DNA of 64,000 nt from Hungatella hathewayi (GTDB lineage: Bacteria > Bacillota > Clostridia > Lachnospirales > Lachnospiraceae): assembly GCA_025149285.1 (NCBI GenBank), contig CP102274.1, positions 268,001 to 332,000 on the forward strand, in the 5' to 3' direction. Every line of letters begins with the position of its first letter. Within the stretch, counting starts at the first letter, position 1. Below the pieces are notes generated by a model. The model was not told the DNA's origin, did not search any database, and saw nothing but the letters and a program-made list of their open reading frames with translations. The position numbers and the translations under genes were made by a program. This document shows positions 1-8,605 of the stretch, in pieces.

Positions 1-10
1 TTCTAACTAT

Positions 11-1132
11 TTATAACAAATTTAAATAGTTCATAAAATTTTGCTTGTTTTCAAATGCTGTTGTTGTGGGCCTGCCTAAGTTATCCCTTGACGCAATTGA
101 GCATTTTACTTCAATCATGCTCATTACATTGCGCTCTTTTGCCATATTTAATTCATCGTCTAGCTTTTCAAAATTATCAACGCATACCGCATAGGGATAT
201 CCACAGCTTTTTGCTATTCCTACTAAATCAATAGATCCCGCAACCGTCGGCATTCCGCCGACAGTTTCATGTGCCCCATTGTTTATAATTATATGAACCA
301 TATTTGCAGGCTTGTAGTTCCCTAGAACCGCCATAGAACCCATATGCATCAAAACAGCACCATCACCATCTATGCACCATATTTTTGTATCAGGTTTATT
401 GACTGCAATTCCTAGTGCAATGGAGGAACTGTGCCCCATTGATCCTACTGTCAGGAAGTCATATTTGTGACTCTGATCATCCTGTTTTCGGATCTCAAAT
501 AGCTCACGACTTGCTTTTCCAGTTGTAGATATAACTGGATCTTCGCCTGTTATTTTGGTAATATGCCGTATAACTTCTTCGCGTGACATTTTATTATTAT
601 TACTGTATTTTGTTTTTCCATCATATGAGATTGAGTCTTTACAAACAACAAATGCTACACTTTTACCGGACTTCAAAATTTCTCCAAAATATTCCATAGT
701 GGATTTCACTTCTTCATTGGTTGTATCTTTAAAAATAATGAAAGGTTTAATGCCCATATCTTCAAGTAGTTTAATTGTTACTTCACCCTGATAGATATGC
801 TGTGGTTCATCGTAGGTTCCTGGCTCTCCACGCCATCCCACAATGAAGATAACAGGAATTGCGTATACTTTATCATTTAATAGAGATGCCACCGGATTTA
901 TTATATTGCCCTCACCGCTATTCTGCATATATACTACCGGTATTTTTCCGGTGGCTAAGTGATATCCTGCGGCTAAAGCGGTACAATTTCCCTCATTTGC
1001 TGCAATTATATGATGTTTTGGATCTATTCCATAAGTATCCATTAAATAATTGCATAAAGCTTTCAGCTGAGAATCCGGCACACCTGTATAAAAATCAGCC
1101 CCGAGTATTTCTGCTAATTTATTTGCTTTCAT
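11..1132 (-). CDS. aepY: Phosphonopyruvate decarboxylase
   Basis: Thiamine-diphosphate enzyme that decarboxylates 3-phosphonopyruvate to phosphonoacetaldehyde, the step that pulls the unfavourable PEP mutase reaction forward. Seen: an N-terminal PYR domain with FYTGVPDSQ and the AANEG glutamate near residue 47, and a C-terminal PP domain with the diphosphate/metal motif GDGAVLMHMG (about 256-265) followed by NNGAHETVGG, typical of this family. The open frame extends to 1183, but that start lies inside the upstream gene. The ATG at 1132 has a GAAAGGA ribosome site and gives 373 residues, the normal family size. It is the last gene seen of a leftward operon and lies 4 bases behind the dehydrogenase gene. 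The cluster may continue past the window edge. Function is confident from motifs plus the neighbouring mutase. Confidence 0.93.
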   Translation of the reverse strand: MKANKLAEILGADFYTGVPDSQLKALCNYLMDTYGIDPKHHIIAANEGNCTALAAGYHLATGKIPVVYMQNSGEGNIINPVASLLNDKVYAIPVIFIVGWRGEPGTYDEPQHIYQGEVTIKLLEDMGIKPFIIFKDTTNEEVKSTMEYFGEILKSGKSVAFVVCKDSISYDGKTKYSNNNKMSREEVIRHITKITGEDPVISTTGKASRELFEIRKQDDQSHKYDFLTVGSMGHSSSIALGIAVNKPDTKIWCIDGDGAVLMHMGSMAVLGNYKPANMVHIIINNGAHETVGGMPTVAGSIDLVGIAKSCGYPYAVCVDNFEKLDDELNMAKERNVMSMIEVKCSIASRDNLGRPTTTAFENKQNFMNYLNLL

Positions 1133-1136
1133 AATT

Positions 1137-2258
1137 TTATTTTTCCTTTCTAAGAATTTGCCAATACAATAATTCAATAGCATCCGCCGTTAGAGCAATA
1201 GGATTATTTTTTAACCGTACCGGATTTACAGAAGATATAAGTATATCGAAATCCGTGGCCCTGTGATCAGGAATTTTTAGGCCTAATTCATCATAAATAT
1301 TATAAAACTTTTCTGCCGCCTCTCTAGCATCCATGCATCCCATAGCATCTGCAATCTCTGCAAATACATTTTCCAGATACTCTTTTCCACGTGGGTCCGT
1401 ACACAGAGCAGTGTTATCAATCATATAACGCCAGAGGATTCTGACACATAAAGCCGCTGCATGACCATGTGCAATCCCATACATACTTGTCAGTTTATAG
1501 CACATCGCATGGCCGGCTGTCGTTTGCGTAATATTGATGGCTTTACCTGCCAGATTTGCAGCACAGAGCATAGCCGCATTCTGCTCCCATTTATTCTTCA
1601 AGTACCCATCCATATTAGAAAGAATCATAGTGATTGCTTCTTTTGAAAAGAGCTTGCTTTCTTCGGTTGAATTAACGGACCAGAAAGACTCTATTGCATG
1701 ACAAAAGGCATCCAGCATAGTTGCTTTTCTCTGATATTCTGGCAGCGTCTTCAAAGCAGATGCATCAATAAATACGGCTGAAGGAATGCAGCTGTCGTTT
1801 GTTACAGATTGTTTTTCTCCATTATAATAGATAACTGCAAATCTGGTAGCCTCGCTTCCTGTTCCTGCCGTTGTAGGAGCTACAAGTAGTTTTACGTCAT
1901 TTGGTATAATTTTCTGATGTAAATAATTTTTATTAGGATTCATATTGGAATAAAGCTTAATACATTTTGCCACATCCATGGCGCTGCCGCCACCGATTGC
2001 AAAAATACAATCACAGTGTTTTTGATGAAATAACTTGACCCCTTTTACTACTGATTCATAACTGGGATTAGGTTGAAAATCGGAAAAAAGTATGATATCA
2101 AATCCTATTTTTCCCGCATTACTGATTAAAAAATTTCCTATTTGTAATAAATTAATGATTTTTTCACAAACCAAAAGAATTTTTTTCAACTTGTATTGCT
2201 GTATATATTCTATTAATCCGGTATAACTTGAATCAGTCAATATAATCTTTTGTTCCAT
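1137..2258 (-). CDS. Iron-containing alcohol dehydrogenase, probable phosphonoacetaldehyde reductase
   Basis: Group III (iron-type) alcohol dehydrogenase of 373 residues. Seen: the NAD(P) motif GGGSAMD (89-95), PTTAGTGSE (128-136), DAFCHAIES (183-191), and the metal-ligand histidine region AGHAMCYKL...GIAHGHA near 245-262. It sits between phosphonopyruvate decarboxylase and PEP mutase. By analogy with the PhpC/FomC-type reductases of phosphonate pathways, it would reduce phosphonoacetaldehyde to 2-hydroxyethylphosphonate. No aminoethylphosphonate transaminase is visible in the window, so this reductase probably sets the end product, although an aminotransferase could lie beyond base 1. Start is supported by AAAGGA about nine bases upstream. 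Family is certain; substrate is inferred from context. Confidence 0.85.
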   Translation of the reverse strand: MEQKIILTDSSYTGLIEYIQQYKLKKILLVCEKIINLLQIGNFLISNAGKIGFDIILFSDFQPNPSYESVVKGVKLFHQKHCDCIFAIGGGSAMDVAKCIKLYSNMNPNKNYLHQKIIPNDVKLLVAPTTAGTGSEATRFAVIYYNGEKQSVTNDSCIPSAVFIDASALKTLPEYQRKATMLDAFCHAIESFWSVNSTEESKLFSKEAITMILSNMDGYLKNKWEQNAAMLCAANLAGKAINITQTTAGHAMCYKLTSMYGIAHGHAAALCVRILWRYMIDNTALCTDPRGKEYLENVFAEIADAMGCMDAREAAEKFYNIYDELGLKIPDHRATDFDILISSVNPVRLKNNPIALTADAIELLYWQILRKEK

Positions 2259-2280
2259 TTATCGTGTTCCTTTCCAGAAT

Positions 2281-4290
2281 TTATACTTCATCCGGTATCA
2301 GTGTAATAATGTCTTTGATCGACATACACATATCATCACATTCCTTGGCACGATGATTTTCCAAAATTGTTCTGGCGGCATTTTGCATGGCTGGGAAACC
2401 GGTTCTGGTTAATTGGTTTGCATAAATAACTACATTTATACCCTTTGCCTTAAATTCTTCCTCTGTAACGGTGTTAAAGGAAGTTGGCACAACAACAATT
2501 GGGGTAATGCTATCCTCTTTGCGGAATTTATCAACAAACTCAAAAATTTCTGCAGGATCTTTCTTTCTGCTATGAATCATAATTGCGTCGGCTCCAGCTT
2601 TAGTAAATGCAATTGCTCTTGTCAAAGCATCTTCCATCCCTTTCTCTAAAATCAAACTCTCAATTCTGGCGCAAATCATGAAATCCTGTGTTTTCTGTGC
2701 TTTTTTCCCGGCGGTAATCTTAGCACAAAAATTTTCGATAGAATCCTGTGTTTGGGCTACAGCAGTACCAAACAGAGAGTTCTTTTTTAGTCCTGTTTTA
2801 TCCTCAATAATAATCATTGATACACCCATACGCTCTAAGGTTTTAACCGTATATACAAAGTGTTCTGTTAATCCCCCCGTATCTCCATCAAATATAATTG
2901 GTTTCGTTGTAACCTCCATAATGTCGTCAATCGTTCGAAAACGAGAAGTCATATCAACAAGTTCAATGTCTGGTTTGCCCTTGGCAGTGGAATCACACAG
3001 AGAACTTACCCACATTGCATCGAATTGATGAGCTTCTCCGTTCTGATATACTACTGTTTTTTCCGCAATCAATCCTGTAATACCGCTGTGTGCCTCAATG
3101 GCAGATACAGTTCCTTTCATTGCGATTGCCTTTTTTAACCTCGCCCGGCGGATATCTGGCAAAGATAGATCTTCCCTTGCTCTATATTCCAATGACTGAT
3201 ATTTTTTGTCGTTTGAGTATGGATATTCTATCAAAATTCCTCCATATGAAGCGAGTACAGAGACCACTTCATCACGGACAAACTTCTGGAAACCATTACA
3301 CCAGTCATCCCCATGTACTACATAAGTTGGTTGATATTTTTTTAGATTATCTTTATAACTAAGCGTTTTTTGTTCCACTACTTTGTAAACACCTGCAATA
3401 TTTTCGAACATTGCTTTTCGCTCTGTAAAAGGGAGCAGCGGATATCGCTTATAGCTGACAACGGCCTCATCAGAAAGAACGCCAATCATCAATTTACCCA
3501 AGCGTTGTGCTTTTTTAATTATTGCAATATGTCCACTATGTAGCATATCAGCGGAAAAACACATATAAACTGTTCTGGATTCAATCTCTTTTAGCTTGTT
3601 AGATACAACCGCAAGGTCTTCCAGATCATCAATTTCACCACAGAGCATGTCCTTGATGTCCAAAGGATAAATCATACAAGTATTCGACACCTCGTTGAAT
3701 GCGTTTTCTGCATAGCATTTTACATTATCACTTTCACAAAATTTAATAATATTATTAAGCCAAATTTTCCAATCATTTTTTCTCAAACGATATAACGGCT
3801 GTGCCGCCATTGCATGATGAAAATATTCTATTCCAATTTTTTCGACATGTCCGTTACGGATGACAGCCTTAAAATCCTTCTCGGGTAATTCCTTTGTAGA
3901 ACTCACAACAATGCAGCTTTTTACACTGCTCAAAACCGTATCAAACACTGCATTTTCAAATACCAGATCACCATGCATCAGAATAATATCATCATCCAGA
4001 TATTCTCTTGCGCAGTAAATTGAGTAGATATAGTTTGTATTTTGATAGAACGGATTTTTGACAAATGTAATATGAACAGGTAAATCAAGACTCTGACAGT
4101 AATTGACGAGAACCCCATCAAATAGACCAGTAGTCATTACAACTTCATCAATACCTGCATCAACAAGTTGTTTAAGCTGCCTGCTTAAAATTGTCTCGCT
4201 ATTGGAAATTTTCGTCATACATTTAGGCTGCTCAGAAGCCATAATACCCATTCGGCTTCCCAAGCCCGAATTCAAGATTAATGCTTTCAT
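2281..4290 (-). CDS. aepX: Three-domain phosphonate protein: sugar-type nucleotidyltransferase + HxGH cytidylyltransferase + PEP mutase
   Basis: 669 residues with three recognisable parts. Residues 1 to about 235 are a LicC/PntC-like nucleotidyltransferase (LNSGLGSRMG, PKCM, MHGDLVF). Residues about 238-380 are a small cytidylyltransferase-fold domain with an HSGH motif at 251-254 and a HGDDW segment. Residues about 388-660 are PEP mutase with DGDTGG (468-473) and the mutase loop EDKTGLKKNS (496-505), which separates mutases from isocitrate-lyase-like hydrolases. The mutase makes phosphonopyruvate from PEP. The N-terminal domain probably makes a CMP-phosphonate for transfer. The role of the HxGH domain is not known to me; similar domains are found fused to AepX in capsule loci. 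Start is at a strong AAGGAGA site. The mutase function is very secure; the nucleotidyl acceptors are inferred. Confidence 0.92.
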   Translation of the reverse strand: MKALILNSGLGSRMGIMASEQPKCMTKISNSETILSRQLKQLVDAGIDEVVMTTGLFDGVLVNYCQSLDLPVHITFVKNPFYQNTNYIYSIYCAREYLDDDIILMHGDLVFENAVFDTVLSSVKSCIVVSSTKELPEKDFKAVIRNGHVEKIGIEYFHHAMAAQPLYRLRKNDWKIWLNNIIKFCESDNVKCYAENAFNEVSNTCMIYPLDIKDMLCGEIDDLEDLAVVSNKLKEIESRTVYMCFSADMLHSGHIAIIKKAQRLGKLMIGVLSDEAVVSYKRYPLLPFTERKAMFENIAGVYKVVEQKTLSYKDNLKKYQPTYVVHGDDWCNGFQKFVRDEVVSVLASYGGILIEYPYSNDKKYQSLEYRAREDLSLPDIRRARLKKAIAMKGTVSAIEAHSGITGLIAEKTVVYQNGEAHQFDAMWVSSLCDSTAKGKPDIELVDMTSRFRTIDDIMEVTTKPIIFDGDTGGLTEHFVYTVKTLERMGVSMIIIEDKTGLKKNSLFGTAVAQTQDSIENFCAKITAGKKAQKTQDFMICARIESLILEKGMEDALTRAIAFTKAGADAIMIHSRKKDPAEIFEFVDKFRKEDSITPIVVVPTSFNTVTEEEFKAKGINVVIYANQLTRTGFPAMQNAARTILENHRAKECDDMCMSIKDIITLIPDEV

Positions 4291-4327
4291 ATTATTTTCT
4301 CCTTATATATAGTATATTTTGATTAAT

Positions 4328-5755
4328 TTATTTTTTTTGGAAAAACATTGAAAATATATCTTTGTTTTTACTGAAATAATAAATTGTGTATAATAATATT
4401 GCACCTACTAACCCTAACCGAATAAAAGTTTTATCATATATATAATTTAATAGGATTGCTACAAATACAACAAAACTAGATGTCATGAGTAGAAACTTTT
4501 TATCATAAATATCTTTGCCAATTACTTTTCTAAGTGCATAGTAATCAATGAATGCTTGAAAACCATATGCAAACATAGTGGTATAGCCAGCAGCCAAATA
4601 CCCAAATATTGGAATAAAAATAGCATTAAGAATAACATTAATAACCGCTGAACAACAACTCCCGATCATTACATATTTAGGCTTTTTATAGTAATACACT
4701 ATATTTGCAAAAACATAATACATTACAGAAAAATAGACACCAGCCACTACGGAAGGGATCACATAAATTCCTTCATGATAGCTTACCGGTGCTAATATTT
4801 TCATTACCTCGGGAGCTAAAAACATGAAAAATACGCAAAGTAATCCAAAACCCAATATTAATATTTCAGTTAAATCTTTTAACTTTTTGAAATCTTTTTT
4901 ACTACATTTTTCATATGTCCATGGAATCAGGGAAGCATTAATTGCCTGCCAAAATATTTTAATTGCTGCAGCACCACTATATGCTATACTATATATTCCA
5001 GCAGCTGATTTTCCTATAACAAAAGCAATCTGGATTCTGTCCATATGATTTAATATATGAAGAGATAGATAATGAGGAATTAAGGGTATATTAAACTTAA
5101 GAGCATATTTCCAATATAATAAATTAATTTTACCTTTTGCCTTTTTGATTATTAAAATAAGTACTCCAATATAACTGATAATGAATATATTCTTTTCGCA
5201 AATTATTCTCGCAAAAACTTTATTTTCTGAAACAAGTACTCCTACAATTCCTGATAATGGTGCTAGTACTGTAAGTACTATAGTAAGAACAGTAACTGCC
5301 ATATATTTATATTCGAATCGTTGTCTTACTGTCCACAACGCAAGCGTCTGTTCAAAAAACAGTAAAATAAACATATATAAAATGAGTTCTATGGATAAAT
5401 CCATAAAGTTATAAATAAAAGTTGAAAATAAAATAACAGGAATACCTATAAAAATTGTTGAAATGCAAGATAATGTATAAAGAGAAAGAGTAAATACATC
5501 CCTATCATTTTTGTAGTCCATCATTCCATTATTAAAAACGCCCTTGGATAAGCATAGACTAGTAAATATGACTAGTATTTCATGCCAGGAAAGGAACAAT
5601 GATACAGTTCCATATTCTGAAGTATTAAGTAATCTTGTATAAATTGGTTCAGTGATTATTGAAAGCCCTTTTTGTACTAATTGAGAAAATACAAGTGCTA
5701 GTGAAGCCTTTGCAGGGAGGGACAGTCGGTTAAACTTTCTTAGAATTTGTTTCAT
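4328..5755 (-). CDS. Polysaccharide flippase, Wzx-like (MATE/MVF superfamily)
   Basis: 475-residue very hydrophobic membrane protein with about 12-14 predicted membrane segments. The N-terminus is characteristic of PST-family flippases (SLALVFSQLVQKGLSIITEPIYTR), with an early VSLFLSWHEI segment and a later SAAGIYSIAYSGAAAIKIFW. Such proteins flip undecaprenyl-diphosphate-linked repeat units across the membrane. It lies between the phosphonate genes and the polymerase, and its start overlaps the polymerase stop by 26 bases, so translation is probably coupled. TGGAG lies about nine bases before the ATG. AT-rich like the rest of the cassette. Specific substrate cannot be read from sequence. Confidence 0.85.
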   Translation of the reverse strand: MKQILRKFNRLSLPAKASLALVFSQLVQKGLSIITEPIYTRLLNTSEYGTVSLFLSWHEILVIFTSLCLSKGVFNNGMMDYKNDRDVFTLSLYTLSCISTIFIGIPVILFSTFIYNFMDLSIELILYMFILLFFEQTLALWTVRQRFEYKYMAVTVLTIVLTVLAPLSGIVGVLVSENKVFARIICEKNIFIISYIGVLILIIKKAKGKINLLYWKYALKFNIPLIPHYLSLHILNHMDRIQIAFVIGKSAAGIYSIAYSGAAAIKIFWQAINASLIPWTYEKCSKKDFKKLKDLTEILILGFGLLCVFFMFLAPEVMKILAPVSYHEGIYVIPSVVAGVYFSVMYYVFANIVYYYKKPKYVMIGSCCSAVINVILNAIFIPIFGYLAAGYTTMFAYGFQAFIDYYALRKVIGKDIYDKKFLLMTSSFVVFVAILLNYIYDKTFIRLGLVGAILLYTIYYFSKNKDIFSMFFQKK

Positions 5756-6965
5756 TTATTTTACTCCAATTTAATTTATAATCTAAAACAGATGCACGTT
5801 CAGCTATGACCATCATTGGAAAAAACAAGTAAGATAGCCGATAAAACTCTGTTAACATCCCCATTAAATATGCAAATAAGCCAATTGCAATAACTTTAGC
5901 ACAGTTGGTTTTTTCATTTCTCTTTAGTGATTTAAAAGCAACGAATAAAATAAATATATATATAACTAAAAGAATAATTCCACCTCTATAAGTTGTTTCA
6001 AGGAAACGATTATGTGCATGCAATCCTGCAAATGATGCTAATTTTGAACTTGTATGATACAATGTACGAAGTGCATATTTGGATGCACGTCCTTCATTGT
6101 ATTCAACACCATAACCAAATAAAGGATTCTGAAGAATGAGTGTAATAGTTCTATCCCATATATAGATTCTTCCTGAAAGCGTAAGATTTTTGCCCAGTAT
6201 TCCAACTATCAGAAATTCGAATATTCTTTGAAGCTTTAATAAAACCATTAAAATAAAAGCTTCAATATTTATTATCAAATAATTTTTTGCGTTAAAAAAT
6301 CGAACATTGTCGCATAAGTTGAATAGCATAACTACATTAACTATTACTAATATTACCAAAGAGGCTCCTGACCAGATCATAATTTCAGTAATCCCAGTAA
6401 CAATAATAACAAATAATAAATTAATTCGAGTGAAAACACTACAAGTATATGCATGATGCAGATAAGCAAATATTAGGCATGGGAGAACTATGTTAATGTT
6501 TTGATTATCATATCCCAGAAAGAAATTATTTTTAAAATAAATTGTTTCATAAAGCCCCTCTGGAACAAGAATAATCGTCAATAAATTAACTATTACTTCT
6601 ATTTCTAATATAGCCAAGAGCACTTTAATCAAATCGCATGGTCGATTTTTAATCATTATATCCACAAGGATCGAGAGACCGATAAATATGCAGGCATCTT
6701 TAATAATGGATTTAATATCCCCTTTATTAAAAAGAGTAATTAATATTAGATAAATATGATAAATAACGACTAAATTGATAACTTTTGATTTTTTAGTAAA
6801 GCTACAGTAGTAAATTATAAATAAAGACAATGTTATTAGGATAATGCCCATATCAAATAAATTGTCCAAAACTGATATAAAATCAAAATATCTTGGTTTT
6901 AATAAAATAAAGAAGCATATAATTGCTGCTGTAATGCATTTATCGATCTTGATTACAAATTTCAT
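5730..6965 (-). CDS. O-antigen/capsule polymerase-like membrane protein (Wzy-type)
   Basis: About 411 residues, with ten or more hydrophobic segments and one larger hydrophilic loop near the middle-to-C-terminal part (GKNLTLSGRIYIWDRTI...NPLFGYGVEYN...HTSSKLASFAGLHAHNRFLETTYRGG). The SGR...W, GYG and HAHN...L pattern is typical of the O-antigen ligase/polymerase (PF04932-like) loop. It would polymerise repeat units on the outer face of the membrane. The ATG at 6965 is preferred over 6977 because TGGAG sits about six bases before it. Sequence conservation in this family is always low, so the call rests on topology, loop motif and position between flippase and LicD genes. Confidence 0.8.
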   Translation of the reverse strand: MKFVIKIDKCITAAIICFFILLKPRYFDFISVLDNLFDMGIILITLSLFIIYYCSFTKKSKVINLVVIYHIYLILITLFNKGDIKSIIKDACIFIGLSILVDIMIKNRPCDLIKVLLAILEIEVIVNLLTIILVPEGLYETIYFKNNFFLGYDNQNINIVLPCLIFAYLHHAYTCSVFTRINLLFVIIVTGITEIMIWSGASLVILVIVNVVMLFNLCDNVRFFNAKNYLIINIEAFILMVLLKLQRIFEFLIVGILGKNLTLSGRIYIWDRTITLILQNPLFGYGVEYNEGRASKYALRTLYHTSSKLASFAGLHAHNRFLETTYRGGIILLVIYIFILFVAFKSLKRNEKTNCAKVIAIGLFAYLMGMLTEFYRLSYLFFPMMVIAERASVLDYKLNWSKINETNSKKV

Positions 6966-6979
6966 ATCAATCTCCATTT

Positions 6980-7729
6980 TTATACGAATTTATTGGCAAT
7001 GTGTTCAGGTTTTCTTTTGTCCGGAGAGGGTGGTGTCATGTAATCTCCATATAAGTTTGTTAGATATGTATCTGTATCACTAAATGTTGTATATTTTTTG
7101 CCCTCAAATTCTACTTTGCTAATACTTAATGTTAATTTGTATGAAATTAATTCTCTTTTTAGCCCATAATAGCTGTACATGTTTACATAATCATAGTTAT
7201 GTTCGCTTGCAAATCTATTTTCATTCCACCTGCATATTTTTAATAAAGCAGCTTTTGAAAACAACAATGAAAGAATATACGAAAAATAGTAAACTACCGT
7301 ATTTTCACTTTCAAATTTCCAATGACATTTTCTGCTATAAAGCTTTACTAATATATTTTTTAAAATCCACTTTTGTTTTTGTTTATATTTATTTTGAGGC
7401 ATTTTAACAAGACGAAATACATCAACGCTAGGTGTCGTACCATTTAATATTTTCCCAAAGAAACGTGGGTACAAATTATCGGTTTTTGCATTAATCCAAG
7501 TAAACTGTTTTGGTAACTCTTGAATAAGTACTGTTTCAAATCTATCATAGTCCTCATTAAAAATTCCTATGTCAATATCATCATCCCATGGTATAAAACC
7601 TTTATGTCTTACCGCACCTAAACAGGAACCCGCAAGCAAAAAATATTTGATATTATTTCGATCCAGTATTTGTGTAAGGTATTCCAATGCTTCAATAGCA
7701 TATAATTGATGTTCTCTTAAATCTTTCAT
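6980..7729 (-). CDS. LicD-family phosphotransferase (second of two)
   Basis: 249 residues from the ATG at 7729. A TTG at 7753 extends the frame but overlaps the upstream gene, and AGAGGG lies just before 7729. Seen: the LicD nucleotidyltransferase-fold core, FLLAGSCLGAVRHKGFIPWD followed by DDIDIGIF, with the metal-binding DDD cluster, and a C-terminal DTYLTNLYGDYMTPP, the usual LicD tail. LicD proteins move phosphocholine or related phospho-groups from CDP/CMP-activated donors onto surface glycans. In this operon the donor is plausibly a CMP-phosphonate made by the mutase fusion protein. Only the fold and family are certain. Confidence 0.88.
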   Translation of the reverse strand: MKDLREHQLYAIEALEYLTQILDRNNIKYFLLAGSCLGAVRHKGFIPWDDDIDIGIFNEDYDRFETVLIQELPKQFTWINAKTDNLYPRFFGKILNGTTPSVDVFRLVKMPQNKYKQKQKWILKNILVKLYSRKCHWKFESENTVVYYFSYILSLLFSKAALLKICRWNENRFASEHNYDYVNMYSYYGLKRELISYKLTLSISKVEFEGKKYTTFSDTDTYLTNLYGDYMTPPSPDKRKPEHIANKFV

Positions 7730-7740
7730 ATACCCTCTTT

Positions 7741-8580
7741 TTAATCCAACCAATATGCCTTAAATGCGTGATGAGGTTGTCTTTTTTCAATTGGTGGCAA
7801 TTTCATATAATTTCCATAAAGGTTTGTTAAATAATAATCATATTCCTCAGGTATCCAGAAATCATATTTACCAAATTTCATAGGTATTCTTTTATCGAAT
7901 ATTTTTTTTGGCATCAATTCTTTAGTCCCATAATACCCGCCTGCAAAAAATCCCGCATATCTAGCTGAATTAAAATCAGTTTTTTTCAGCCAGCCATTTA
8001 TTATCCGAGTCCAAAACTGAGGTCTTGTATTACCTATTGTTAAAATAAGAAAATATTTTAATAAAGTTCTTACACCCGTTTTCCAATTTAAAATCCCTGC
8101 ATTTTTATCTGCATATCTTTTTGTCGGTTTACATTTCGTAATTGTAGACATATGAAAATTAATAAACAGTTGTATTATTGATAATTTGATTTTTTGAATC
8201 AGTTTATTATCACATATTCCATCAATTGGAAATATATCTATAAAAACTTTTTCTTTATAGTTCTCTTTTAAATTAGATTCAAGTATGGTATTTCTGCACT
8301 TTAATTTTCCACATCTTCCCCAGCAAGAATTGTTAATAAGCAAATCATCAACAAAATAATCTTTATTTTTATAAGATGTCACAAATTTTTCATAATCTTT
8401 TCTAGGAAGCATTACGTCAATATCATCATCCCAAGGAATAAAATCATGATGTCTTACCGCCCCTAAAAGGGTACCGCTGGAGAGAAAATAAATAAGATTA
8501 TTTTTATCACAGAATTTCGCAAAATCAACAAGCATATCGTATTCAATTTTTTTCAATTCATCAATGTTGATTTCTCGCAT
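7741..8580 (-). CDS. LicD-family phosphotransferase (first of two)
   Basis: 279 residues, start at AAAGGAG with nine-base spacing. Seen: FLSSGTLLGAVRHHDFIPWD, then DDIDVMLPRKDY, IDIFPIDG in the middle, and DYYLTNLYGNYMKLPP at the end, which is full-length LicD architecture. It is related to, but clearly diverged from, the second LicD just downstream, so the two probably act on different acceptor positions or acceptors rather than being a recent duplication. Ends 12 bases before the next LicD start. Predicted to attach an activated phospho- or phosphono-alcohol to the capsule repeat unit. The donor is inferred from the phosphonate genes of the same operon. Confidence 0.9.
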   Translation of the reverse strand: MREINIDELKKIEYDMLVDFAKFCDKNNLIYFLSSGTLLGAVRHHDFIPWDDDIDVMLPRKDYEKFVTSYKNKDYFVDDLLINNSCWGRCGKLKCRNTILESNLKENYKEKVFIDIFPIDGICDNKLIQKIKLSIIQLFINFHMSTITKCKPTKRYADKNAGILNWKTGVRTLLKYFLILTIGNTRPQFWTRIINGWLKKTDFNSARYAGFFAGGYYGTKELMPKKIFDKRIPMKFGKYDFWIPEEYDYYLTNLYGNYMKLPPIEKRQPHHAFKAYWLD

Positions 8581-8605
8581 TATTCGGAACTCCTTTCGCT
8601 ATTGT

